Both the position numbers and the translations under genes were made by a program. Positions 11,080-22,278 of a stretch of DNA of 64,000 bases are shown in pieces; the first letter of the stretch is position 1; the number at the start of each line of letters is the position of its first letter. The notes below the pieces were generated by a model. That model was given only the letters and a program-made list of their open reading frames with translations, did not search any database and was not told the DNA's origin. Origin of the DNA: Cercis canadensis (lineage: Eukaryota; Streptophyta; Magnoliopsida; Fabales; Fabaceae); assembly GCA_003255065.1 (NCBI GenBank), contig QAOA01006077.1, positions 36,649-100,648 on the forward strand, in the 5' to 3' direction.

Positions 11080-11980
11080 ACCATATATGCAGAAAACATA
11101 TTACTATATGTTAAGTATATAAATAATTTGAAAATAGGAGTATTGGAGAGAGAAAAGGACTACAACTTGAAGGAAAAGAATATTCATCGTTTCCTATGTA
11201 TTTATAAATTTGTCCCTGTGATATCAACATCCCCCTCTTCGAAAACATTTATAAGAAGCTCACATGGAAAAATCTGTTAATCATTAATTCTCAAACAAGC
11301 ATCAATCTTAAGCATTGCAGAATATTTTGTTTTTCTTTACATGAAAATGAAATTCCTTAATTTGTTTCTAAATCAGTATTCTTCTACCATGAGTGGGAAG
11401 ATTGAACCTCGATACCCAAACAAGCATGGACACATTCTATGGGGGTAGTTCATATGTATAAATTTGGTTAATATCATTACAGTCATTATGTCATCTATAA
11501 ATTTGGTATGTTGGTATTTGGACATGGAATATAAGATATCCTGAACTTATTAAAATTACTAACTGATCATAAATATGAAACGGTGATGAATATGAATCTC
11601 TTGAGTCCTTTGATAATGATATGTTTCGTTTTTGGTATATCAAGGCTCTTGCTTCGTGTTTTGTTGCTTAAGCCAATTTTTTTAATGAAAAACAGGCCTG
11701 ATTCAATACGGATGGGAGCACTATATTCCTTATTGCATCATGCACATATGGCCAGCAATATAGTGGATTGTGAGCTGGTCATTAGATCAAGTCATGCATT
11801 TGGGTAAAATTTGATACGCACACATGCAAACATGGTTTCAAAATTTCCAAATCAGTTTGCACTTCAAATAAAAACATAAAAATTGGCCCACCTTAAAATA
11901 TTATAGTCCCAAACTGATGGCCAAGAAAAATCCAAAGCCACTAGGCCTAGACATTCCTCTATATTGCAATCTCTTTGCAG
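11080..11980. other. MULE interior, unassigned
   Basis: Between the two captured gene fragments. A plus-strand stretch at 11,583-11,807 is open for 74 codons, but I do not recognise the protein. It may be intron or further captured DNA. Nothing firm can be supported. Confidence 0.4.
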
Positions 11981-11989
11981 TTAATTTGG

Positions 11990-12490
11990 GCAAGGACATG
12001 ATGGGCTAGCTGTAAACCTCCAACATCATAAGTAATAAATCCAAAGCCTCTAGGTCTCTGAATGTTGTGGTCATACATCACTACAACATCTGTTATAGTT
12101 CCAAACTGATCGAAGTAATCTTGAAATCACTTTCTGTAACTGTGGATGCTAAACCTCGAAACAAATATCTTGATCTGAAAAACGTTCTGGACCAGGAGAA
12201 CCGCCTTACTACCACTGCTTCTACTCATGCACATGTGGTCATCCCGAGGAACAGCCTTCTTTGCCTCAACCTAATGATAGACGAATAGGTATTAAAATTC
12301 AAGAAAAAATTGCAAATGACCCATAAATCCTTCCAGCAGAAGTTAAGAAAACAAGATAACAATGAAAAGAAGAGACTACAATGATATTGAAACAACCTCC
12401 CCATAAGTACTGAAATACTCCCTGAGTCGTTCTTTATTTGTGTCCCATGATAACAAGATGAATAAATAACTTGCCATTTTCTGATTGCAT
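11990..12490 (-). pseudogene. Captured hnRNP-type RNA-binding protein fragment (two RRM pieces)
   Basis: Minus strand. From 12,490 it reads MQSENGKLFI, then after a frameshift SWDTNKERLREYFSTYGEVV, the start of RRM1. From 12,267 it reads EAKKAVPRDDHMCMSRSSGS, the linker after RRM1, then KIFVRGLASTVTESDFK and, in another frame, YFDQFGTITDVVVMYDHN and RPRGFGFITYD, RRM2 with its RNP1 motif. The middle of RRM1 is missing and there are at least two frameshifts. This layout matches plant hnRNP A/B-like proteins with two RRMs. It lies inside the MULE and is a captured gene remnant, not a working gene. A weaker RNP1-like echo appears near 11,925-11,960. Confidence 0.85.
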
Positions 12491-12686
12491 TTTATCTACA
12501 AGCAAAGGATACTCTATCTCTTAAGTTCAGGAACTCACAAATGCAAGTGGCAGCATCAATAGAAATGAAAAAAGCGAAGCTTCTTTAGGAAAAACCAAGC
12601 ACCAATAAAAGAGGATAAAAGAAAAGGAAGCTCCATAGCCCTATCTGGAGATATATTTCCCTCCACAGGTCTTGCATCGTATATCT

Positions 12687-14210
12687 GGCAATTTGACAGA
12701 AATGGGGTATTTGAACAAATTATTTATACAAATGGGGCACTATTGAAACTATTTACGTAAAATTGGCACTTTTGATTTTTTTATTTATTAATATCTGAAT
12801 CAGAGTGGAACACGCTTTTGCTGGTGTAAAATGTGTATGAACTAATCACTCTTTAGGGCAATTTCTCTCAAACGCGTGATCATTGTTCATAGAATTTTCA
12901 GATGAAGTTAATCTTTTCCCAAAGCAATCACGCTTTGGCCAAAAAGGGTCACATTTTGGCACCAAAGGAGGTCACAGTTTGGCTTTTATAGGGGTCACGG
13001 TTTTGGCTTTATGGGAATTACGCTTTAGCCTAAAGCGTGATCACTATACATCCAAAACCATGACCCCTCTTTCCAAACCGTGACTCCCTTTTTGTCCAAA
13101 CCGTGACTCTGTTTTTGGCCAAAGTGTGTTGTGTCTCCTGGTTCTGGCTTAAAGCGTGACTTAAGATGCAAGGAAGAACATGTTGTGCCGGGTTTAATGT
13201 TTCGGGTTTAGGGTTTGATGTTTAAAATTTTAGGTTTCAAGTTTAGGGTTTAGGAGTGGGGTTTTGGGTTTCAAGTTAGGGTTTTAAGTTTTGGGTTTAA
13301 GGTTTTAGGTTTAAGATTTAGGGTTTCAAGTTTAAGGTTTAGGAGTGGGGTTTTGGGTTTCAGGTTTTAGAATGGGGAATGAGATTAAGGGTTTTGAATT
13401 AGAGTTTGGGGTTTGGGATTTGAGATTTAGGGTTTATGGTCTAGAGTTTAGGATTTCAAAAAAGGGATTTAGGGTTTGGGGTTTCATGTTTATAGTTTAG
13501 GGTTTAGGGTTTAGACATAGGGAATGAGGTTTTGGGTTTCAAGTTTAAGGGTTGGGGTTTTAGAAAGGGGAATGGGGTTTAGGTTCTAAGTTGGCGTTAG
13601 GGGTTTGAGTTTGAGGTTTGAGAATGAGGTTTGAGGTTCATAGTTTAGGGTTTTAGAAAAAAAGGTTTTGGGTTTCGGGTTTGAGGTTTGAGGTTTAAGA
13701 TTTGGGGTTTCCCCACTCCCAAACGCTCTTCCTCGCATCTTAAGTCACGCTTTAAGCCAGAACCGGGAGACACAACATGCTTTGGCCAAAAACGGAGTCA
13801 TGGTTTGGACAAAAAAGGAGTCACGATTTTGGATGTATGGTGATCACGCTTTAGGCTAAAGCGTGCTCCCCATAAAGCCAAAACTGTGGCCCTTATAAAA
13901 GCCAAACCATGGTCCTATTTGCTAAACCGTGACCCTTTTTGGCCAAACCGTGATTCATTTTGCTAAAGCATGATTGCTTTGGGAAAAGCATAACTTCATC
14001 TGAAAATTCAGTGAACAGTGATCACGCGTTTAAAAGAAATTGCCCGAAAGCGTAATTAGTTCATACACGTTTTACACCAACAAAAGCGTGTTCCACTCTG
14101 ATTCAGATATTAATAAAAAAATCAAAAGTGTCCCTTTTACGTAAAAAGTTTCAATAGTACCCCATTTGTGTAAATAATTTGTCCAAATACCCCATTTCTG
14201 TCAAATTGCC
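12687..14210. mobile_element. Nested foldback / MULE-like element, 1,524 bp
   Basis: The ends are GGCAATTTGACAGAAATGGG (12,687) and its complement finishing at 14,210. The arms are about 500 bp (12,687-13,185 and 13,712-14,210) and fold back on each other almost throughout. Flanks CGTATATCT and TGTATATCC look like a 9-bp target duplication with two changes. The arms carry repeated 'aaagcgtgatcac' and 'aaaccgtgac' motifs, including near-palindromes. No coding capacity was seen. It sits wholly within the larger MULE, so it either inserted later or was carried in as cargo. Confidence 0.82.
13190..13711 (+). repeat. Telomere-like degenerate TTTAGGG repeat loop
   Basis: About 520 bp of G/T-rich DNA dominated by variants of the plant telomere heptamer (TTTAGGG), such as 'gggtttagggttt', 'aggtttaag' and 'ttttgggtttc'. 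The best run is nearly three perfect units at about 13,493-13,514. It forms the loop between the two arms of the foldback element. It is interstitial, not a chromosome end. Confidence 0.8.
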
Positions 14211-15374
14211 TTGTATATCCATTCAAAAATATCTTCTCTCTGCAATGCTGGTCTCTTTCCAACCCTATTTAATGCTCCTAACTTGAATTGCCAAATACAC
14301 ACAAACAAAACACATGGCATGTTCGTGGTCATAGCATTTTATTTATTTTTAATTTTTACACAATGCATGCATGCAGTAGAGTAAGTCGGCAATAATAATC
14401 CTTAGCCGAAAAGAAAAAAATTCTGTTAAGAAGATAGAAAATAAAATAATCTAATGGAAGAGCATAATTTATCAGAAAATCTATAGCATTAATGGTCCTA
14501 GTAATAATGTTATATTGGTAGAGACTAGTGACAGACTGAAAATGATATAGATAGTAATTTTTCATCAACAGTGTTGGTGTGGCTGCAAAATTTATGCTGT
14601 AGTAAGATAAGTGATATAGTGAGTTTAAGCAAGTGCTGACATACCTTTTCTAAAGCAACGGAGCATCAGAACAAAAAGTGTATCCAGAAATCTCCCACTA
14701 AATTTAACAGTAGGCCAATAGAAAACAACAACTACATCAAGCAAATAACTTCCCATGTTAATTCATTCTCCTTCTTCAATGAGCTAAAATCTTTCTCAAA
14801 TATAATGAAACACACCATCAAATACCCATCAACGACCCTTAATAGAAAAAACCAGAAATTCAAATTCTACACGGATAAATTTTCGACCCATATAGAATAC
14901 CACAAAGGTTTGCTCCAAGCAGCACAAAAGGAAATGCTTTTTTGATTGAATGAAACAGTCGAACCCTAATTAGACAAAAAAAACTAATAGAAAACTAAAA
15001 CCCAACTCAAGCATGCATCAAATTCAATGAATTCCACCATGCCCACATTCAACATCGAGGCCGTAACCGTCAATTGAATCGTTTGGACATCAGAAATTCA
15101 AAAGTACAGAACAAGCGAGATAGAATATAAAGAATCCAAAATTGAACCCTACCTCCATAAAAAGATGAATTTCCCTTTTGATCTTTCCTCAAAAACCTCT
15201 GGGTCCTTCGGAAATTGAAAGAGATGAAATGAGGAAGCAAATGAAAAATACTTGGAGACAGAAAAAACCAAAACAAGAGCAGCAGAAGCTCAGAACACAA
15301 CTACGGCAAGAGAGGTTTGGAGAAAGGGTACGCAACGACCTCGTGAGGCTCACCAGTGATCCTCTTCCTTCATC
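14211..15374. other. MULE interior, right side, unassigned
   Basis: AT-rich DNA without a recognised gene. A plus-strand open stretch at 15,178-15,374 encodes a charged, Gln/Lys-rich peptide; it could be captured coding sequence but matches nothing I know. Confidence 0.4.
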
Positions 15375-15797
15375 CAATGTGATTGGCAAACAACGGTTCT
15401 TATCCACAAGCTTCTTGATGAAATGGAGGATGGGGGTTAGGGTTCACTTCCGACTTCAGAACAATAGAGGAAGAAGAGCCTTTACCAAATCAGATTCTGC
15501 AAGAAACGATACCACTTGGCCAAGCACCATGAAGTATGCCCAATTTTTTTTCCTCTTATTAATCCACGTCAGCACCCCATATGGCAATTTAAAATGTCAT
15601 TTCAGTCCCTAACATGCAACACAAACATTTAATGGTGACATGTCAGCACCTCCGTCACCTCTTAACAGACCACACTAACGGAGGACCATTTCGTTATGGA
15701 TGTCGTATCTTTGGAGAACTAATTTGTTGTTTCCTATCTTTTAGGGACAATTTTATCTAATATTGAATCTTTCGAAGACCAAAATGTAAGTTTACTC
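15375..15797 (-). repeat. MULE right terminal inverted repeat
   Basis: Complement of 9,904-10,322 with scattered substitutions and small indels. The reading frame that spans 15,178-15,612 runs into this repeat and is not regarded as a gene. Confidence 0.88.
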
Positions 15798-15806
15798 TAA
15801 AAATAT

Positions 15807-17100
15807 TAAGCCATATAAAAAAAATCTTTAGCTGCTGTCCCTTGCTCGTTTTCACATATGTGTAGCTAAAAACCTGAAACACGACAGTTCAACAATATGC
15901 GTGGGAGAAGTTGTGNAATATGCGTGGGAGGAGTTGTGGAAAAAACAGAGGGTGATATAAATGAGTTATATATATATGATCATAATGTTTAAGTTTTATT
16001 TATTATTAATAGTTAAAAAAATGTGAAGAAAAAGGATGGTTGAAAATTATCTTTCGTCTCTTGCTAGGCATAGGTGTAATTAGGGTAGAATTTATAAATG
16101 ATAGAATATAAAAAGTAGTCACTCTTAATTATTATTATTTTTTGGTACATATTTTCATTCTAAATTTAGGATGACAATTTTTTAAATAATGATTTTTTTT
16201 TTTTTTAATGTATGGCGATGTAAAGATTTGAATCTCTTGCATACCATCTATATTCTTACTACTAAGTGGTGATACATAAATTTAGCTATCGCTCTATTTT
16301 TATTTCTTTCTCTAGCTGCATTTTCTCTTCTAGGATGGAATACATAGTATTAAGGCATCCCTTTTAAAATTCAGTTATTTATTTATAGTTAAAAGGGAAG
16401 TAGCAATCAATTTCATCAAATGTAGAACTTGAGATATCTATAAATCTCTGTGCACCTAATCGCGTCCTTAAGCTGTTCTCACTGCTCAGTGGGAAAGAGT
16501 GATGGATATGGTACTTGGGATTATCAATATAGTCGTGTCTTATCTCCCATGTATGCTTTATAAATTTTATCATTTCTCACTTCTTTTGTTTATTGAGTTT
16601 AGTGCAGTCCATATCCCTTAGGTTCAGCTGCTTGTTAGATTAGTTTTACATTACCTTTCACTTATCTTAATTTCCACTGTTCTTATATGTTCTTAACGTA
16701 ATATACAAATAATTCTTTTTGGCCGTCATAATATTTAAAGGTGAGATTTCTGTTAGTGGTGATCCTGAATGGGTCATAGTGACATTTTTTTCCCAGATAG
16801 AAAGAAAAAGACAGTGGGAATATGAAAATGTATATGTACTTTGTCTTTTGCTTCTTTCACCTAATTTGGCAAACAACTACAAATGAAAATTGTATAAATG
16901 AATTGTACAAAGTTGCATGAACTATAAAGTATAAACCCATTTCTTGCTCATTCTTGTCTCATTCTCACCCTCCCAGCAATCTCATTCTCCCTTTTTATTC
17001 TCTGCAACAGTTCAGAATTCCTCAAATGTTTTACTTTTTGCCTTATTGCCAAGCCGAAAGTCACATACACACAGGATTTCACTTTGGTTCCTTCTGGGTA
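15807..17100. other. Intergenic/5' region, conserved with copy B
   Basis: Aligns with 32,853-34,120. A single N at 15,916 joins a 22-bp duplicated contig end. A SINE-like tract lies at about 16,193-16,290. The pyrimidine-rich stretch at 16,940-17,100 looks like a 5' UTR. Confidence 0.5.
16193..16290 (-). repeat. SINE-like sequence (minus strand)
   Basis: The complement reads '...cacttagtagtaagaatatagatggtatgcaag' with a B-box-like GATTCAAATC, then ends in an A-run (T-run on plus). The same element lies at about 33,238-33,325 in copy B with a shorter tail. Confidence 0.45.
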
Positions 17101-17101
17101 A

Positions 17102-17129
17102 TGGATTGCTCTCTCAACTCTAATGAAGG
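17102..17129 (+). pseudogene. Possible first exon of the DUF760-like gene
   Basis: ATGGATTGCTCTCTCAACTC begins a short open exon (MDCSLNSNE) ending before a GTAACA donor, after a UTR-like leader. In copy B the same place reads GTGGGTTGC, so the start codon is lost. Its link to the exons from 17,970 onward is only positional. Tentative. Confidence 0.3.
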
Positions 17130-17969
17130 TAACAACTCGAAGCCCCACTTTTATTGCTTTGCAATTGTTTGTGTTGTCTGAGAGAGAAACGAGTTTGCTT
17201 TATTTTGTTTGGTTGTGTTATTTTACAGATTCTAGAGCCTTTATTATTTTCAATGCAGTGTAGATGTGTGGCAATCTAGTTTTTCTCCTTTTTTGCTTGT
17301 GGGCCTTTCTTCTTGACTATGAAATGTGAACAATGATAAAGAAAATACTAATAATCAACTACATGGTGAGGAACACCTTTTGTAACCATTTTAATGATAT
17401 GGCACTCGTGTACTTAATTCTCTTTATGACTCTGTTTTTTATTTTTATTTTTATTTCCCTTGTGCATTTAAAGTTCTGAGTAGCAACCATCCACCCCTCC
17501 AAATTCCGAAAAGAGAAAGAATTCTTTGATTTTTTTTCTCTTCAGTCTACATTGACGGATTGACCTTGAATCTTTGCTGTGATTCTCACACATTAGTTTA
17601 TAGTTTATGTCATTAAATTATTCTTTATAAAAGATTGAGTCTAATAGAGCAGATTAAATCACAAAATTATGTACCAAATGACCTCTTAACCGTCTTTCAC
17701 TTAAACAGAGACTATGGAGGGAGCTTCCTCATTATGTTCCTAATGAATGAATTGGTCAAACTCAAAGTCTATCAACATATATAGTCATATAAGGAGAGAA
17801 AGACACGAGGAAGGACATGAGAGATTGTCCCTTGTCTCCTCTATGCTTAAATTGTTGACAAATTTTTCTTTTGAATGATGTCACTATTCTATAATTTTTC
17901 ATCCTTTTGATAAAGGAGATTCGTGAAATAGTGACTGGAAATTAACCGCGTATATATTGTGTTTTTCAG

Positions 17970-19447
17970 CGTAAGTCACTGTTGGAAGTGATCAAGGAGA
18001 CGGTATTATCGCATCTAACAAAAAAATGTCCCCCGCATGTAAGGAGATTCCTTTGGGCCATTACGATTGTCTTACTGATTGAAGGCTGGTTCCAACCTTT
18101 GTATTGTATATCTATGTGCACTTTTTCCATTCTTTTTCTAGGTTCAAGTGATTGGTCTTCTCTGTAGAACTCCCCAAAAAGAAAGTAGACACGAATTACT
18201 ACGTCGAGTTACAGCTGGTGGGGGTGTATTTAAGGGTGAGAACTATTGGTGTAGTGACCTCTTGAAACTCAAACTCTAGTATCTAAGTTTGTTAATATCA
18301 GATTAGGTTGACTCACTCAAATACATAGTATCTAACCTTATCATTAGCTTACATGGTCTCCCTGTAAAACTCAAACACCTTGTGTATTTAAAGTCACTCA
18401 AAGTTAATGAGAATGCAATTCACTTTCCCACAACTGCATATCTTTTATAAGAATGACACGAAGATTCATATTCCTGGGGCAAATCTAAATGACATAGCTA
18501 ACCAAGCTGACGACTTATTGGAGGTACTTATTAGAAACTTTATGCATTCTATAATCTTCCTGATCATTCTTTATGTGTTTAAAACTAGAAGATTTATTGC
18601 TCATATTTGGTGGCAGTTTGCTGCTTGTTTGCAAACTGTCTTTTAAATAGTAATCACTGAATTGTGTTTCCATGTGTAAAAGAACTGAAAAATAATTTAC
18701 TAGTAAAATATCTTGGCTACTTTCGTGATGTGGCACTTTTTTATTTAGTGATAGTGTATAAAATTTTACACTGGATCAAATTTAAACGCTAAATGTAAAG
18801 TTCATTCTACCTCGAGCATTCTAATAATTTAAACAGGTGATTTTTGTTACTTTTGATTAAATGACAAGTTTCCTGTATGTCTTGTCTAAAGCAGCCACAT
18901 GGATTATAGACACTGTATTTTTAACTGTATGTTTCTTATCAATATATATGCAGACAATGGAAACTCGGCCTGTTGTGCCTGATCGAAAACTTCTTGCAAG
19001 GCTTGTTTTGATTAGAGAAAAAGCTCGTGATATGATGGGAGGGGGGATTCTGGATGAAAGAAACAATCGTGGTTTATACACTCTTCCTCAGTCTGAGGTA
19101 TGTTAATCTGCAGTAGTCATATTTTGATCTTAATAATGTCCTCACTACAAGTGAAACATTACCTAATAATACTTCACTTTGTATCATTTTATTTTCTGCT
19201 GCTGAAAGGACTTGGAAATGTCCACTATATATGTAGAGACCTAGATCTAGTTTTCTTAATTGTTATTTATCATCATTCATTGTCATAAATGTATTCTTGG
19301 CATCATCACACTGGTTGGCAGTGCAGGTGAACTTCTTAACTGAATTGGTGGCTTTAAAACCTGGGAAAACTGTGCTGGATATGATAAGAAATGTAATGCA
19401 AGGAAAAGATGAAGGTGCCGCCAACGTTGGCAGTGATGAGGAACTCG
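17970..19447 (+). pseudogene. DUF760-like (plastid-predicted) gene fragment, truncated
   Basis: Five plausible exons in one direction: 17,970-18,038 (SLLEVIKETVLSHLTKKCPP), 18,142-18,235 (VIGLLCRTPQKESRHELLRR), about 18,440-18,523 (KIHIPGANLNDIANQADDLL), 18,954-19,097 (TRPVVPDRKLLARLVLIREK then MMGGGILDERN) and 19,327-19,447 (VNFLTELVALKPGKT then NVMQGKDEG). Most junctions are clean GT-AG and in phase, but the acceptor of the third piece does not restore the frame. From memory this resembles the C-terminal half of plant DUF760 proteins of unknown function. The N-terminal domain is absent and the C-terminus stops at 19,447, where AT-rich unrelated DNA begins. It lies just outside the duplication edge at 17,829. 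Probably a pseudogene; the family name is less certain than the gene structure. Confidence 0.6.
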
Positions 19448-20872
19448 GTTATTGTCAATTTTTATTTTTTAATAAATAAATAATAATTACATTTATAATT
19501 AAAAAAATTGAATTAAAAAAAAGAGAGTGAAAAGATAATGAAAGATAAATTAGTAAAAATATTTTACAATAGGACTTTTCCTTTAATTTCCTCTCCTTTG
19601 TTCATTTTAATCATTCAAATAAAGGAGAGAAAAACCTCTCCCTTTTTCTTCCTTTCCTTTTCCTTCATTTCCTCTCCTCTCCTTTCCCCCCAAAAAAAAT
19701 CCTAAACAGACCCTATTGACTTGTGATGATGGTCCAGTTGGCAGTCAATGATGATATGTGCTTGAGATTGGTAGGATACCATTGGATGGCACCGTCTAGT
19801 TGTGGAATAGCCATTTTCAGCACAAAAGTCAAGGACATGCTTGCAAACCGTATAATATGGGCAAAACAGTAAATTAATTCCTTATCTCTTCAAACCCTCC
19901 AATTTGGGGGGTTGAAATTTGTGGATAGAAAAAGGAGTGCAGGGGTGAGAGTTCAACCCCCTAGTTCTCCTCCCCTTTCAAACTTAAAATTCTCAAATAA
20001 GGGAGTGGACTCTCTCATTGCCTTTCCTTTTCTCCCAAAATTAACTCCCAAAGAAATCCTAAGAGTTTGGGGATATATTACTTCCAAACACCCTCAAGCA
20101 TTTCACTCTCCTAGAAAACTTCCAAACAAATGAAAGAATTGGACTAACCTCCTCATTTTCTCTCCTTTTCCTCCCCTTCAAAACTCTCAAATTGGTATAG
20201 GAAGTCACACAAGCATTAAAAGCCGTGACCCCAAGCTCACAAGCCTCCAAGCATACAACCACTTGGGCAAGCAACCTTGGTCACGATATGAGTATATATA
20301 AAAAGGTAATGAGAATCATGAGATGGGAGTTAAAGTATAATGTCATTAGGATGTTCTCAATGTTTTACACAGTTTTTAGTTTTTATATTGTATACAATAT
20401 TGCGTTAAGGCTAAGAGCCATAAGAACTTACAAAGACAATCATATGATTGACGTTCATTAACTTCCCCAAAAAAGGTCCTGCAAATCATTTTCATGACTA
20501 CGACCAGTGGATTGATCTGCGTCCCTATCAAAAAGAAAGAGATAAAATGGATGGATGCTTTGACAGAACAAAAACAATTCCAAACTGACCACATAGACTT
20601 TGGCTTTCTTGTTTCGCCTTCCTTATCCAAGTACCAGGTAATTTCTTGGGTCTAATTATATTCACATAGACTTTCCCACTATAGAAACTCAAACCAATAT
20701 ATATATACCCATCTACGTGCCTTTCTATATTGGACTCCAATCATAACAAAACAAAAACTGAAAATGATGTGTAGAACAAACTCCTGACAAGAACCACTAA
20801 ATTCAAGTGCTTTTACTTCAATTTTTTCTTTTTCTTTTTCTTTTTATCAAAATGTTTAATGTTGTTGAGTGT
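19448..20872. other. Intergenic, no gene recognised
   Basis: Begins with AT-rich DNA where the DUF760-like gene breaks. Bases 19,560-20,200 contain pyrimidine-rich 'cctctccttt' stretches and 'ccaatttgg'-type motifs that look like decayed MITE ends. Nothing firm. Confidence 0.45.
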
Positions 20873-20920
20873 CGATTATCGAATGCTTCGGATGCAGTCG
20901 TTATGAACTTGTTGAGGTAG
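20873..20920 (+). pseudogene. Relic of TIR-only gene exon 2
   Basis: The 48 bp translate as RLSNASDAVVMNLLR followed by a stop, closely matching RNASDAVILNLLE from exon 2 of both TIR genes (about 7,725-7,762 and 28,922-28,959). No exon 1 was seen within several hundred bases upstream. It is the trace of a third, lost TIR gene between the two living copies. Confidence 0.72.
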
Positions 20921-21433
20921 AACAAGAGTTTGACCCTTGTCAAGGCCTCCATTGAACTCAACATTCGTGGCACACATCAGTGCAGAAACTTAGAGGGTGT
21001 TTGATTAGTTGTAAAAAAAAAAAAAAAAGATTTTATAAATAATTGATTTTGAGTAGAAATCATTTAGAGGAATAAATTTTAAAAGAATCAATTTTATATA
21101 TTTGCATATGCTACTTAAGAATTAATTTGTAATAATTAGTTTTTGTTTGATTTGTGTAGAGAAAATTACTGTTCAGAATCAAATTGACAATAACGATATG
21201 AAGTTTTTTAAAATATTATTTTGAAATGAGGACAATATGGTAGAAACAAACATAACAACACAAGAATCTATTTTGTCCAGCATCAGATACACTTCTGCTT
21301 ATTTTCCTGAAACCCTCGCCCTAAAGGGTTGCCCATTTTCACTTCTGCTTATTTTCTTTTTCAGTGTTACAATGGAATATCAACAGACTAGCGATAAAGT
21401 TATGGATTATGCTATAATTCTTGCTCAAATGAT

Positions 21434-21462
21434 TTATATATATATATCTATATATATATATA
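21434..21462. repeat. TA dinucleotide microsatellite
   Basis: Simple run of TA/AT repeats with one interruption (tatcta). Confidence 0.85.
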
Positions 21463-22131
21463 CATAAAAGTTGAGTTGCATTCCATATAAAGACGGTATG
21501 ATAATGATTATAGAATTATTATGAAGTTATGCGACTAAAAATTATTGGGCCTTGTGGCTTTGCATCATGTTGACCAACTAATGACAGTTTAATTAAGATG
21601 ACAACTTGCTTGTTTGTTTAGGTGAGACTCTCAAACATTAGGGTTACAATGTCCATGAACATAGCAAAATTTTTTTTTTTTTTTTCATTTTTTGCTCAGA
21701 ATGAACCTAGCAAATTCTACTGCCCATATAGTTAGTTCATGGACTCGGCTAGTCTTTGCTTTCTCAGTCTTTTCCAATAGTCTTAATTATGGGCCTAAAT
21801 TAAGGCCCATTATTATATATATGACCAACTTCTAAATAAGAAGCCCAGAATTAAGCCCAATAGCAGTACTTGTATTTTAGGCCATAATTTTATGTTTCAC
21901 ACTACCCTAAATCCCTTATTAGTGTCATCCTATTAGGTATAAATTAAAGGAAATTATTATTTTCACATCCTATTTTGTTAATATTATACTCTATTTAATA
22001 TTTAAATATGATATAGATTAAAATAATCTCATTTAATATGAAAAGTGTTTAGTCAATTTTAAAAACTATAAGACGTAAATTAAATTATAGTTTATTGTAT
22101 TTTAAAAAGGTAAAGATTTAAGGTGTATGAG

Positions 22132-22278
22132 TAACATTACATGTTTAGAACGACATGAATTGAATTTTTATCAATAAACAGGATGACAGGAAACTTATCA
22201 GAAGNAACATTACATGTTTAGAACGACATGAATTGAATTTTTATGAATAAACAGGATGACAGGAAACTTATCAGAAGA
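22132..22278. repeat. 73-bp direct repeat around a single N (assembly join)
   Basis: 'aacattacatgtttagaac...cttatcagaag' occurs immediately before and immediately after the N at 22,205, with one difference. This is the pattern of two overlapping contig ends that were abutted, not merged. Confidence 0.85.

Larger units (their letters stand above)
9904..15797. mobile_element. Pack-MULE (Mutator-like element), 5,894 bp
   Basis: The ends are inverted: GAGTAAATCTATATTTTGG at 9,904 and its diverged complement ending TTTACTC at 15,797. The arms are about 420 bp (9,904-10,322 and 15,375-15,797). The 9-bp direct repeat TAAAAATAT flanks it at 9,895-9,903 and 15,798-15,806. Copy B has a single TAAAAATAT at the equivalent place (about 32,844-32,852), a true empty site. 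Nine-bp duplications with long inverted repeats are the Mutator signature. No transposase was found, so it is non-autonomous. It carries fragments of two cellular genes and a nested foldback element. Confidence 0.93.
1..17829. repeat. Segmental duplication, copy A (left edge outside window)
   Basis: The block aligns in order and orientation with 24,258-34,889, from the opening T-run to the shared GAGATTGTC at 17,821-17,829, after which the two copies differ abruptly. Copy A holds a TIR-only gene, a TRIM broken by a Copia remnant, and a 5.9-kb MULE; the Copia and the MULE are absent from copy B. A block at about 1,630-2,200 is also missing from B. Apart from these indels, divergence is a few percent by eye. 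It is a direct duplication with about 6.4 kb of other sequence between the copies. Confidence 0.93.

Noticed and set aside
13190-13711. Telomere or subtelomere at this place
   Set aside because: The repeats are degenerate, only ~520 bp long, and lie inside a foldback transposon, so they are interstitial cargo and not a chromosome end.
15178-15612. 144-residue plus-strand open frame inside the MULE
   Set aside because: Its second half is the MULE terminal repeat, and the first half matches no family I know. It may be captured DNA but cannot be called a gene.
16948-17148. Minus-strand open frame conserved in both duplication copies
   Set aside because: Conservation reflects the duplication itself. 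The sequence looks like the complement of a 5' UTR and matches nothing known.
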